Counted from the first letter of the stretch, positions 1 through 8,432 are shown. The stretch: DNA of 35,108 nucleotides from QHXQ01 sp036389375 (GCA_036389375.1 DASVQA010000196.1:1-35108), one strand, 5' to 3'. Program-made: numbers and translations. The notes: generated by a model not told the origin, from the sequence alone.

Positions 1-99
1 CGGCGCTTGCAGACTGCAAGGCCAGCCCGGACAGCCCGAAATCAACTTAAATTTGTACTGCTTCGGCAGTGAGCAACTGGCCGGATCGAAGTACGACAT

Positions 100-128
100 A
101 TTGTAGCCTGAAACAGTCCCCGGCGCAA
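100..128 (-). promoter_or_regulatory. Candidate sigma-70 promoter pointing off the left edge
   Basis: Read on the minus strand, TTGCGC (128-123) is followed after exactly 17 bases by TACAAT (105-100), a good -35/-10 pair. Transcription would start near position 93 and run left out of the window. No coding sequence or RNA can be recognised in the remaining 90 bases, so the target is unknown. The rest of 1-256 holds nothing else I can support. Confidence 0.4.
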
Positions 129-256
129 CCACGCGGCCAGCGTAAAAGCCCAATAAAAACGCGGGTTCAAGCTGTTTTTTGAGGCTGCCGGAGCGCACCT
201 CTGCGAGCACAATATATTGCGCCGCCCACAGGGGCGCGCACGGCGCGAAAAGAGCT

Positions 257-997
257 ATGAGGCAGGGCGGAAAAGAGCAGAGACGACGCGAGCGAGTGCG
301 GCTTGAACTGCCCGCGCGCGTCGTCGTGCGCGAAGCGCCGCGTGAAGAGTGGGCGGAGGTGACGCGCGTGCTCGACTTGACGCCGTTCGGTGCGCGTTTT
401 AGTCTCGCGCGACTGGTGGATCGCGGCCGGCTCATACACCTGACGCTGCCGATGCCGCGCCAACTGCGCTGCTTCGATCACGTGGAGGAGCAGTATCGCG
501 TCTGGGCGATTGTGCGCAACGTACGCGTCACACCGCCGCAGGCCGCGACGGGGCTGCCGCGCTTCGAGTTGGGCGTCGCCTTCGTCGGCAAGCACCCGCC
601 GGCAAGTTTCGCGGCCAACCCGACCCAGCGTTACGAGATCGCGCAGGAGCAGACGGTGGCAGATCTGTGGCGCGTGCGCGAACGAGAGCTTTCGCCCTAC
701 ACGCCCGTGCAGCGCGAGACGCGCCTGAGTGTGCCGGTTGATGTCGTGATCGAACTGCTGGACGAGCGCGGGCAGGTGGAAGTATCGGAACAGACCGTGA
801 CGGAGAACATCAGTCGGCACGGCACGGCCGTCTTCACCTCGCTCATGGTCGAGCGTGGGCGCTTCGTGCGTGTGCGCAGCGCGCGCTACCCGTTAGAGGT
901 GCTGGCCGTCACGCGCAACTGCCGCAAGGGGGCGGACGGCATCACGCGGCTCCATCTTGAATTCATTGAGCGTGAGTGGCCGCTTGAGTTGAATTAG
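257..997 (+). CDS. Tandem PilZ-domain protein
   Basis: The protein has 246 residues and appears to hold two PilZ-like domains. The first opens with an arginine-rich RRRERVRLELPARV stretch followed by LDLTPFGARF. The second has QRETRLSVPVDVVIE and then ENISRHGTAV. Both fit the RxxxR plus (D/N)xSxxG pattern that binds cyclic di-GMP in PilZ proteins, although the first domain has Thr-Pro where Ser is usual and may be degenerate. No membrane segment is visible, so it is probably cytosolic. I prefer the ATG at 257 to one at 179, because the upstream residues look unlike a domain and the Arg-rich start follows directly. A small Cys-rich gene begins 7 bp downstream, so they are probably co-transcribed. 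The family assignment is by motif only; the effector target is unknown. Confidence 0.72.
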   Translation: MRQGGKEQRRRERVRLELPARVVVREAPREEWAEVTRVLDLTPFGARFSLARLVDRGRLIHLTLPMPRQLRCFDHVEEQYRVWAIVRNVRVTPPQAATGLPRFELGVAFVGKHPPASFAANPTQRYEIAQEQTVADLWRVRERELSPYTPVQRETRLSVPVDVVIELLDERGQVEVSEQTVTENISRHGTAVFTSLMVERGRFVRVRSARYPLEVLAVTRNCRKGADGITRLHLEFIEREWPLELN

Positions 998-1004
998 TCA
1001 GGCG

Positions 1005-1397
1005 ATGCGGAAAAGCAGACCACAGCTTGTCTTCCCGCGCGAAGTGCTGCTCGTCGAGATCGAGCGGCGCTGCCCCGTAGCGCGTTGCAACGCGAAGAAC
1101 CGCATCGGGCTGACAAAGGAAGAAGCGCGCGTCTATCGCGGCTACACCTGCGTGCGCTGCGAGCAGCAACACGAAGACGTGCTGACCGAGCGCGACGTGC
1201 CCGACTGGTGGGAAGAGTTGGCGGTGACGGGGCTGACGGGCTTGCGTGCGCGTTTGACGGGACACGCGCCCGCCGGCCCTGCGACGGATGACGCGAGCGG
1301 CGTTGTCGGGCGCATGAGCGCGGCGTGGCGCGCGCGTGAGTTGTCGGCGGCCGATTCATCTGCCGCCGCCGCGAGCGCGGGAGCGAGCGACGAGTGA
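1005..1397 (+). CDS. Small Cys-rich protein with zinc-ribbon-like N-terminus
   Basis: This 130-residue protein is not recognised as a named family. Its N-terminal half has two cysteine pairs, Cys23-x4-Cys28 and Cys49-x2-Cys52, with His56 close by. That spacing suggests a small zinc-ribbon fold. The C-terminal 50 residues are Ala/Ser/Arg-rich, low in complexity and probably disordered. It starts 7 bp after the PilZ gene, and its stop overlaps the GTG start of the acyltransferase gene by four bases (GTGA), so translational coupling within one operon is likely. The tight placement between two recognisable genes supports it being real. Function is unknown; nucleic-acid or protein binding is possible but not shown. 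Confidence 0.6.
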   Translation: MRKSRPQLVFPREVLLVEIERRCPVARCNAKNRIGLTKEEARVYRGYTCVRCEQQHEDVLTERDVPDWWEELAVTGLTGLRARLTGHAPAGPATDDASGVVGRMSAAWRARELSAADSSAAAASAGASDE

Positions 1398-2086
1398 GCG
1401 AGACGAGCGCGAGCATCGCCCGCCGCGAACAGGGTCAGCGCGGCGACGACGACGGCCGGGAAGCGTTTCTGCTGCCGCGTTGGGCGCTTGAGTTGCTGCG
1501 CGCGGCGGCGCGCATCATCTTCCGCCTGCTCTGGCGCATGCGTTACGTCAGCACGGAGCACATCCCGCCCGCCGGCCCGCTCATTATCGCCGCCAACCAT
1601 CAGACCTATTTTGATCCCTTCTGGCTCTCCGTGCCTGTCAAACGACAGATCCGCTATCTCGCGTGGGACGTAAGCTTCGGTTGGCCGGTCGTGGGCACGG
1701 TGATGCGCTGGTTGGGCGCGTGGCCGCTGCAAATCGAGAAGGGCGACCCGCGTGCCATCCGGCGCTCGCTCCAATGGCTGCGCGATGGTGGCGCGCTCGT
1801 CATCTTCCCCGAAGGTGGGCGGGCTTATTCAGAGGGCGACATGCACAAGTTCAAGGCGGGCGCGGCGCGCATCGCGCTCGAAGCAGGTGCGCCCGTGCTG
1901 CCGGTGACGATACGCGGCGGGCACAAGGTCTGGCCACGCGGGCGACGCTGGCCGCGCCTGCGTGGGCGCGTCGAGATCATCTACCACCCGCTGCGCCGCG
2001 TACAACTGCTCCCCGGCGAAGACGCACGCGCCTGCGCCCGCCGCGAAACCGAAGAACTCGCGCGCATCATCGGCGACGCGCTGTGA
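1394..2086 (+). CDS. PlsC-type lysophospholipid acyltransferase (1-acylglycerol-3-phosphate acyltransferase family)
   Basis: The 230-residue protein carries the hallmark acyltransferase motifs: NHQTYFD, where His69 and Asp74 form the HX4D catalytic pair, and FPEGGR at 138-143, the glycerol-phosphate-binding block. Length is normal for the PlsC family. Members transfer an acyl chain to lysophosphatidic acid or a related lysolipid at the inner face of the cytoplasmic membrane. A hydrophobic, arginine-flanked segment at about 28-50 probably tethers it. Translation starts with GTG overlapping the stop of the preceding gene. Exact substrate cannot be read from sequence, and bacteria often carry several paralogues, so I do not assign plsC. 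A heptad-repeat hairpin follows the stop codon and may end the transcript. Confidence 0.85.
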   Translation: MSETSASIARREQGQRGDDDGREAFLLPRWALELLRAAARIIFRLLWRMRYVSTEHIPPAGPLIIAANHQTYFDPFWLSVPVKRQIRYLAWDVSFGWPVVGTVMRWLGAWPLQIEKGDPRAIRRSLQWLRDGGALVIFPEGGRAYSEGDMHKFKAGAARIALEAGAPVLPVTIRGGHKVWPRGRRWPRLRGRVEIIYHPLRRVQLLPGEDARACARRETEELARIIGDAL

Positions 2087-2200
2087 AGGGCGGAAGCAGA
2101 AGGGCGGAAGCAGAAGTGCTGCGTGCTGAGTCCTGAGTCCTGAGTGACAGACAGCCTTGCTTTGACTCAGCACTCAGGACTCAGCACTTCTTTTTGCTTC
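2085..2200. repeat. Heptad-repeat inverted repeat between convergent genes; likely bidirectional terminator
   Basis: A 14-bp unit, GAAGGGCGGAAGCA, occurs twice in tandem (2085-2098, 2099-2112). Three copies of the heptad CTGAGT(C/G) follow at 2126-2146. The complementary heptads (G/C)ACTCAG occur three times at 2164-2184, so the arms can fold into a stem of more than 20 bp with about two mismatches and a loop near 2147-2163. T-rich sequence follows on the right. The two flanking genes converge here, so a transcription-stop role for both strands is plausible. All units are multiples of seven bases, as in the clusters at 13.8, 21.2 and 30.0 kb. Confidence 0.75.
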
Positions 2201-2202
2201 TT

Positions 2203-5200
2203 TTAGGGCCGGGCGACGACGAGCGGTTGCGTTTCGAGTTCGCGGCGGTAGAAGACGCGCGGGCGTTGGGCGATGCGCTTGCCTATGTCCAGCCCGCGCT
2301 CGTCGCCTTCGACAAACGAGAGGTCGCGCGCCTGTTTGACCTTCTCGATCTGTATCGCAGGCACGCGGTTCGTCGCATAGTCGAGCCATTCGCGCGCGAG
2401 CACCGCGCCGTCCTTCGGTTCGTCGTCCGCTGCGGCCAGCTTCAAACCCTCTTCCACCAGCGCGTAAGTCAACAGCCCGTGCCCGACCTGCGCCGCCTCC
2501 TGCGCCGCTTGAAAACTCTGCGCGGCGGTCAGGATGTACATGCCTTTCTCGTAGGCCAGTTGCGCCAGTCCCTTCGAGTTCATCGGCCCGCGCCGCTTCT
2601 CTTCGGCTTCGAGGGCTTGCCCCGAATTGCAGGCGTCTATGACGAACATGAGTTGACCGGCGTTGACACCCTCAAAGGCCGCTTCGAGTTCTTTGTCGGA
2701 GATGCTGTGCGCGAGGATCGACTTGAGGGCCGCGAGGTTGAGTTGCGTGCGGCTGCCGTCGTAGCCGAGGTCGTGCGGGATCAGGTAGAACTGATTCTCG
2801 TGCGCCGTGCCATGCCCGGCGAAATAGACGATGACCTCGTCTTCGGGCTGCGTCTCGACGGCAAGTTTTGTGAGCGCGGCGGTGATGTTGGCCTTTGTCG
2901 CCTCGCGGTCGGTGAGCGTCGTGAGCGCGACGTGGTCGTAGCGGCCGAGCTTCGACTGCTGGCGCTCGATCTCCGCGCCGAACTCGCGCGCGTCGGCGAC
3001 GGCGTAGCGCAGGTTGTATTGCGGGTTCGCATACTCGTTGACGCCGATGGCGAGTATGTAGGCCGTGCCGGCGCGTTTGAGCGCGTCCGCGCCGTTTAAG
3101 ACGAGCAGCGCATCGCGGCTCTTGACGTTATCGCGGTTGAAGGCGTAAGCGGTCAGACGGTTCACGCCTGCGACAATCGGGAGCGTCGTCTCGAAGACGT
3201 TCGCGGGCTGCCCTTTGAGCGCGTCGCCGCGCCACACCTTGACGAGCGAGCCGTTGCGAAACAGGCGCAGGTCGCTTGCGCCGCTCCCGCCTGTGTGCGT
3301 CGCATCCGGGCCGGCGTCGCGCACTTCGATGCGGACGCGCACGTTGCGCGTCGCAAGCGGCGCGTTTGCGGCCGCCGGGTCGGCGAGCGCGATGGTCACG
3401 GTTGGCTGGCGGCGATCTTTGTCGGCAAAGTCCGCAGCGGCGCGCGGGCGATGCCCAGCCACCAACTCGGCGAGCAGGCCGGGCGAAAAGAACTCGTTGA
3501 AGAACCATTCAATCGGTGCGACGTTGAACGTGTCCGTGTCGTAGCGCCAGAGCACTTGATTCCACGCCTGCGGCGAGCCGTCGAAGAGGCCGTCGGGCGT
3601 GGCGACGAGCCAATCGTCGCCGTCGTAGAGCGAGACGAGCGTGGCGAGTTGCCGCCCTTGCGCCACGTCCCAGAGGAGCGTGCTGCCGTCGTTGCTGGCG
3701 GACGCGAGCAGGCTGATGTCGGGGTTGAAGGCGAGCGAGTTGATCTGCGCCGTGTGCCCGCTGAGCGTGCGCAACTCGCGGCCGCTCCCGGTGTCCCACA
3801 GCTTGATCGCGTTGTCGGTCGCGGCGGACGCGAGCAGTCGCCCGTCGGGGCTGAAGGCGATGACTTTAACTTCAGATGCGAGCCCGGCGAACGCACGCAA
3901 CTCGTGCCTGGTCGCCGCGTCGTAGAGTTTGAGCGTGCCGGCGGTGGTCTGCTTCATCTGCTTGAGCAACTGTTGTTGGAGCGCGGCGGCGTTGGCTTGC
4001 GCGGCTTTCGGGTCGCGCATGGCGGCGCTCATCTGGCCCATCATGGCTGCCATGTCGAAGCTGCGCGTGACCTCTTGCCCGCCGACCGCCAGCGTGCGCC
4101 CGTCGGCGCTGAAGGCGACGGCCTCGACGTTGGCCTGTCCGCCGAACATCTGCTGCATGCCGGGCAACTGCGCGATGTCCGGCATCTGCCCGCCCGCACC
4201 CGGCAGGCCATAAGGATTTGCGCCGGCGGCGGGCGCGGGCGGCGCACCGATGATGCCAACCTGCGCGCCCGTCGTCACGTCCCAGAGCGTGACGACCGCG
4301 CTGTTGTGCGCGACGACCGCGAGCCGACGCCCGTCCGCGCTGAACGTCACGGCCTTGATCTGCGCGGGCGCGTAGGCGTTGCCGCCCGCGACGACGAGCG
4401 TCCGCACCTCGCGTCCCGTCTGCGTGTCCCACAGCTTGATCTGATTCGCCAGACTGTCGCCGCGCCCGCTCGCTTTGGCGAGGGCGTCGTTGTAAGCCTG
4501 CATGGCGGCGGCCGGGTTCCTGCTCATGTTTTTGAGCATCTCTTTCTGGGCCTTCTGCGCGGCTTTGGCATCCACTTGCGCGGGCTGCGTGTTGTCCGCC
4601 GGCACTGTGTAGAAGGTCGCCAGCAGGCGACCGTCGGGACTAAAGGCCGGCGGTTGCACGATGGCCTGCGCGGCGCGCGGCGCGTTGGCTGGCGCGACCT
4701 TGAGCGTGGGCGGGTCGTCCGGCGTGAGCGTGAAGAGGCGGCGCTGCGTGTTCGTGTCGTAGAGCGTGATGCGGCTGTCGTTGAACGTGGCGGCGGCGAG
4801 CAGACGACCATCGCGGCTCATCAGACCGAGCGGTTCAGCCGAGCGCGCGGCGCGCAGACCGCGCCCCGTCGTCAAATCCCAGATCGTGCGCCCGCCGGAG
4901 ACGAGGCGCGTGCCGTCAGCGCTGAAGGCGACGCCGAAGGCGAAGTTGCTGTGCCCCGCGAGCGTCTGCATCGTGCGTCCGCTCTCTATGTCGCGGACGG
5001 TAATCGCGGTGCTGAAACCGGAGGCGGCCAGAAATTTCTCGTCCGCGCTGAACGCAAATGCGGTCGGCATGCTCGACAGGTCAGCTTGGCCCGGCGCTTT
5101 GACCGATGCAAAAGTCTGCCGCTCAGCGCCGCTCGCCGTGTCGAACACTTTGACGTTCTGCGGGGTACTGAGCGCGAGCCAGCGCCCGCCGGGACTGAAA

Positions 5201-6159
5201 CCAAACAGCCCCAAGTCCGTGCGTTTACCTTCCGTCAGCACGCGCCCCGCCGCGCGTGCGCTCAAATCCCACAGCTTGAACTTCGCGCTCTGGCCACCGC
5301 TGTCCGTCGTCAGGCACGCGCCCAGCACGCGCGCGTCCGGCGTGAGCGCGAGCGTCGTAAGCGCGCACGTAGCGAAATCGTCGGGCACGTTGAGGGTACG
5401 CACTTCGCGTGCGCTCGCCAGATCATAAATCTTCACCGCGCGCTTCTGCCCGTTGCCGCCCGCGAGCAGCGCCAACTGGCTGCCGTCGGCGCTGAGCGCC
5501 GGCCCGCCGCCACCCGTTAGTCCGTTGAAGGTGAAGCCCGCGAGGCTCGTCTGGTCGAGCGGCGTTTCGCGCAACACCTGTCCGCTCGTCGTATCCCACG
5601 CCCGGATGGCATCGCTGAACGCGACGAGTTGGCGCGCGTCGGCACTGAAGACGAGCGCCGCAACGCCCGCTAGCGCCGTAGCTTCAGAGCCGGGCTGCAA
5701 CGTGTGGAGCGTCCGGCCGGTCTTCGTGTCCCAGATGGTGATGGCGTTGTCGCGCCCGCCGGCGGCGAGCAGCCGCCCGTCGCGGCTGAAGGCGACGGCC
5801 GAGATGCCCGTCAGGCTCACGCTGAAGAAACTGACCGTGCCGCCGCCAATCGCCAGCGTGCGCAACTCGCGCCCGCTCGCCACATCCCAGAGCTTGAGTT
5901 GGTTGCTGTTGAAGGTGGTCGTGGCGAGCAGTCTGCCGTCTGGGCTGTAGGTCAACCCGGTTGCGCCGCCGAGCGGGTAGCCGGTTTGCAACACCAACTC
6001 GGGCCGCGTCGTGCTTTGACCGTTCACGCGCGCCGTCGGCTGCGCGGGTGCAGCACCGGCCAGCGAAAATATGAGCGCGACGCACAGACCGAACGCCTGC
6101 GCCGCCGCGCGTCCGCCGCGCATATCGGGGCGCGTAAACCTGATCCTTGAGTTCATCAT
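2203..6159 (-). CDS. Secreted WD40-repeat protein with C-terminal caspase-like (peptidase C14) domain
   Basis: The 1318-residue protein starts with an N-terminal stretch ending in a hydrophobic core and AGAAPAQP, a credible Sec signal peptide (about 1-40). WD40-type blades fill roughly 45-850, each with phrases such as FSPDGRLLA and IKLWDT. Low-complexity inserts rich in Ala/Gln/Met lie between some blades. A linker with an immunoglobulin-like appearance follows, then a caspase-like domain from about 1030. It has catalytic His1116 in YFAGHGT and Cys1177 in VIDACNSG, so the dyad is intact. Caspase-like bacterial proteases usually cleave after basic residues; the propeller probably binds partners or regulates access. 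Two ATGs adjoin (6159, 6156). A strong promoter lies just upstream. Substrate and trigger are unknown. Confidence 0.88.
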   Translation of the reverse strand: MMNSRIRFTRPDMRGGRAAAQAFGLCVALIFSLAGAAPAQPTARVNGQSTTRPELVLQTGYPLGGATGLTYSPDGRLLATTTFNSNQLKLWDVASGRELRTLAIGGGTVSFFSVSLTGISAVAFSRDGRLLAAGGRDNAITIWDTKTGRTLHTLQPGSEATALAGVAALVFSADARQLVAFSDAIRAWDTTSGQVLRETPLDQTSLAGFTFNGLTGGGGPALSADGSQLALLAGGNGQKRAVKIYDLASAREVRTLNVPDDFATCALTTLALTPDARVLGACLTTDSGGQSAKFKLWDLSARAAGRVLTEGKRTDLGLFGFSPGGRWLALSTPQNVKVFDTASGAERQTFASVKAPGQADLSSMPTAFAFSADEKFLAASGFSTAITVRDIESGRTMQTLAGHSNFAFGVAFSADGTRLVSGGRTIWDLTTGRGLRAARSAEPLGLMSRDGRLLAAATFNDSRITLYDTNTQRRLFTLTPDDPPTLKVAPANAPRAAQAIVQPPAFSPDGRLLATFYTVPADNTQPAQVDAKAAQKAQKEMLKNMSRNPAAAMQAYNDALAKASGRGDSLANQIKLWDTQTGREVRTLVVAGGNAYAPAQIKAVTFSADGRRLAVVAHNSAVVTLWDVTTGAQVGIIGAPPAPAAGANPYGLPGAGGQMPDIAQLPGMQQMFGGQANVEAVAFSADGRTLAVGGQEVTRSFDMAAMMGQMSAAMRDPKAAQANAAALQQQLLKQMKQTTAGTLKLYDAATRHELRAFAGLASEVKVIAFSPDGRLLASAATDNAIKLWDTGSGRELRTLSGHTAQINSLAFNPDISLLASASNDGSTLLWDVAQGRQLATLVSLYDGDDWLVATPDGLFDGSPQAWNQVLWRYDTDTFNVAPIEWFFNEFFSPGLLAELVAGHRPRAAADFADKDRRQPTVTIALADPAAANAPLATRNVRVRIEVRDAGPDATHTGGSGASDLRLFRNGSLVKVWRGDALKGQPANVFETTLPIVAGVNRLTAYAFNRDNVKSRDALLVLNGADALKRAGTAYILAIGVNEYANPQYNLRYAVADAREFGAEIERQQSKLGRYDHVALTTLTDREATKANITAALTKLAVETQPEDEVIVYFAGHGTAHENQFYLIPHDLGYDGSRTQLNLAALKSILAHSISDKELEAAFEGVNAGQLMFVIDACNSGQALEAEEKRRGPMNSKGLAQLAYEKGMYILTAAQSFQAAQEAAQVGHGLLTYALVEEGLKLAAADDEPKDGAVLAREWLDYATNRVPAIQIEKVKQARDLSFVEGDERGLDIGKRIAQRPRVFYRRELETQPLVVARP

Positions 6160-6221
6160 GGGGCTGCCTTGCCGGAGTTGGGTTTGGGCTAATGCAATTC
6201 GAAGTGGCAGACGCGGGCGCT

Positions 6222-6250
6222 AATCTAGCGGCATGTGTGTGGGCTGTCAA
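6222..6250 (-). promoter_or_regulatory. Sigma-70 promoter of the WD40-caspase gene
   Basis: On the minus strand a perfect TTGACA (6250-6245) is followed after 17 bases by TAGATT (6227-6222), which matches four of six -10 positions. Transcription would begin near 6215, leaving a leader of about 56 bases before the ATG at 6159. The gene therefore appears to be its own transcription unit, separate from the phosphatase gene ending at 6262. Confidence 0.65.
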
Positions 6251-6261
6251 ACCGGACGACT

Positions 6262-7032
6262 TTAGAGCGCAAGCACGCGCATCATCTCTTCGTGCAAGAG
6301 GCCGTTGCTGGCCATAATGGGCGGCGCGTAGATGGTGGCGGGCGAGCCGTCGTAGCGCGACACGCGCCCGCCCGCCTCTTCAATGATGACGCAGGCGGCG
6401 GCCACGTCCCAGGGCTGCAAGCCCTCTTCCCAGAAACCTTCGAAGCGCCCGCAGGCGACGTAGGCGAGGTCGAGCGCCGCCGAACCGTCGCGCCGCACGC
6501 CCTGCGCGTGCATGATGAAGTTGGTGAAGTGGCGCGCAAAGTCGCTGCGCCCGCGCACGTCGTAGGGGAAGCCCGTGCAAAGCAGCGCGCGGTTCAGGTC
6601 TGCAACTGCCGAGACGTGAATCGGCCGCCCGTTCAACGTCGCGCCGCCGCCGCGCTCGGCCGCGAACAACTCGTCCAGCACCGGATCGTAGACGACGCCG
6701 AGCACCAACTCGCGTTTGTATTCAAGCCCGATGGAGACGCAGAAGCACGGATAACCGTGCGCGTAATTGGTCGTGCCGTCGAGCGGATCGATGATCCACT
6801 TGTAATCGCTCGCGCTCTCTGCGCGTCCCGCGTCGCCCGCCTCTTCCGCGAGGATCGCATGGCGCGGGTAATAGCCGCGTATGCGCTCGACGATCAGCCG
6901 CTCGGCCGCCAGATCGGCTTCCGTCACGAGATCAATCTCGCCCTTGTGCTGCACCTTCAAGGACGCACGCCCGAAGCGTTCCGCGAGAATGCGCCCGGCA
7001 TCGCGCGCCGTCTGGATGGCAAAGTCGAGCAA
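6262..7032 (-). CDS. Inositol monophosphatase family protein
   Basis: The 256-residue protein matches the Mg-dependent, Li-sensitive sugar-phosphatase fold. Metal ligands are visible: Glu63/Glu64 in LAEEAGD, Asp82 and Asp85 in IDPLDGTTNY, and Asp209 in QPWDVAAA. Length is typical for SuhB/IMPase enzymes, which hydrolyse myo-inositol phosphates and related sugar phosphates in the cytosol. Members also include histidinol-phosphate and 3'-phosphoadenosine phosphatases, so the substrate is open. Translation probably begins at TTG 7032, since a TAAGGAAA ribosome site lies about seven bases upstream and the N-terminus MLDFAIQTAR fits the family. It follows the M24 peptidase gene by 22 bp on the same strand, which suggests co-transcription. 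Confidence 0.9.
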   Translation of the reverse strand: MLDFAIQTARDAGRILAERFGRASLKVQHKGEIDLVTEADLAAERLIVERIRGYYPRHAILAEEAGDAGRAESASDYKWIIDPLDGTTNYAHGYPCFCVSIGLEYKRELVLGVVYDPVLDELFAAERGGGATLNGRPIHVSAVADLNRALLCTGFPYDVRGRSDFARHFTNFIMHAQGVRRDGSAALDLAYVACGRFEGFWEEGLQPWDVAAACVIIEEAGGRVSRYDGSPATIYAPPIMASNGLLHEEMMRVLAL

Positions 7033-7054
7033 ACTGGTTTCCTTAACTGTGCCG

Positions 7055-8305
7055 TTACTGCGCCAGAATCGGCACGACCGTCGTTTGGATCGGCTGTCCG
7101 GTCACTTCCGCCGTGCCGTCGCCGATGTACATGTCCACTTCGGAGCGGACGCCGAAGTTGCCTTCGAGGTAGATGCCCGGCTCGATGGAGAAGCAGGTGT
7201 TGGGGATGAGCCGCCGCGAGTCGCGTGTCTCAAGATTGTCTATGTTCGCGCCGTTGCCGTGTACCTCTTCGCCGATTGAGTGGCCCGTGCGGTGGATGAA
7301 CTGCGCGCCGTAACCTGCGTCCACGATCACCTTGCGGCACACGTCGTCAACTTCCGCGCCGCGCAACTCGCGCCCCGCGCGCACGCTCTCATGCACAAAC
7401 TCGATGGCCGCATCGCGCCCCGCGCGCACGATCTGGAAGATGCGTTCGTTCTCCGCCGGCACGGTCTCGCCGATGTAGCCCGTCCAAGTTTGATCGGCAT
7501 AGACCGCTTCCGGCTCGTTCAGCTTGGCCCACACGTCGAAGAGAATGAAGTCGCCACGTTTGACCGGCGCGTGCGTGTCTGCGGTCGGGCCGTAGTGCGG
7601 GTTGGCGCTGTTGGCATTGACGGAGACGATTGGATGGTCGCCGTCGCACGTCATGTTCTCGTCTTCATAGCGTTGGACGATGAACTGCTGTATGTCGTAC
7701 TCGGTCGTCGGCTCGCCATTGCGGATGCGGCGCGCGACCTCGGCAAAGCCGTCCATGATGATCTGGTGAATCTTGTTGGCCGCCTCGTCGTGCGTGCGTT
7801 TCTGCTCCGGTGTCCAGACGGCCTCGAACACTTGCACGAGGTCGGCGCTCGTCACCGGCTCGACGCCGAAACTGCGCACCAACTCGATCATGCCAGCATC
7901 GACGCGCGACAGGTAAGGGATCGCGTTCTCCGGCGAGTATTGCATCGCCACGCGCCGCGCCGCGCCGTTGCCCGCCGCGCCGTCCGCCGCGCCCGTCAAC
8001 GTTTCGCGCAAGGCCGCGTGTAGTTGCTGCCAGGGCAGATAGACGATCTTGCGACCGGGCAGCGCGTCCAGCTTCTCGCGCTCAATCGCATGCACGATCT
8101 TCACCGGCTCGCCCGTGGCGGGCACGTAGTAGCACCAGCGCCGCGACGTGATGTTGTGCAGATGCAGTTGCAGGATGCGATAAGCGAGCGGGTCGCTCTT
8201 GCGAAAATCATAAAAGAGCCAGCCCGCAAGCCCGGCCTCGCCGAGCGCCGCCTGAATCGCCGCGACGCGCGCGGCCGGATCGATCCGGTGATTATTTTGC
8301 GCCAT
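7055..8305 (-). CDS. M24 family metallopeptidase (Xaa-Pro aminopeptidase-like)
   Basis: The protein has 416 residues. A creatinase-type N-terminal domain (about 10-165) precedes a pita-bread catalytic domain. All five metal ligands are visible: Asp257 in FILFDVW, Asp271 in YADQTW, His342 in GHSIG, Glu375 in SIEPG and Glu389 in RSEVD. His237 in NPHYGP fits the substrate-binding histidine. Such enzymes remove N-terminal residues ahead of proline, or cleave dipeptides, in the cytosol. The ATG at 8305 is preceded by GGGAGAG at good spacing. The downstream inositol-phosphatase-like gene follows after 22 bp. Whether it is an aminopeptidase P or a prolidase cannot be decided from sequence alone. Confidence 0.9.
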   Translation of the reverse strand: MAQNNHRIDPAARVAAIQAALGEAGLAGWLFYDFRKSDPLAYRILQLHLHNITSRRWCYYVPATGEPVKIVHAIEREKLDALPGRKIVYLPWQQLHAALRETLTGAADGAAGNGAARRVAMQYSPENAIPYLSRVDAGMIELVRSFGVEPVTSADLVQVFEAVWTPEQKRTHDEAANKIHQIIMDGFAEVARRIRNGEPTTEYDIQQFIVQRYEDENMTCDGDHPIVSVNANSANPHYGPTADTHAPVKRGDFILFDVWAKLNEPEAVYADQTWTGYIGETVPAENERIFQIVRAGRDAAIEFVHESVRAGRELRGAEVDDVCRKVIVDAGYGAQFIHRTGHSIGEEVHGNGANIDNLETRDSRRLIPNTCFSIEPGIYLEGNFGVRSEVDMYIGDGTAEVTGQPIQTTVVPILAQ

Positions 8306-8432
8306 GATTTTTCTCTCCCGTTATTGTGAACGAAAGCCTCTACGGCCGGCTGTGCATCTTTAGCGCCTTATTCTCGCGTAACAGAGTGGCGCACGCAAAG
8401 ACAGAACCCCGCGCGCAAGCGGAGCCGGCAAT

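Noticed and set aside
3295..5520. Long plus-strand open frame (741 codons) opposite the WD40-caspase gene
   Set aside because: It is antisense to clear WD40 repeats; its composition is Arg/Ala/Gly/Val-rich with no family text. High GC makes long antisense frames common.
6235..7209. 324-codon plus-strand frame opposite the inositol-phosphatase-like gene
   Set aside because: Antisense to a clearly recognised enzyme; no family text.
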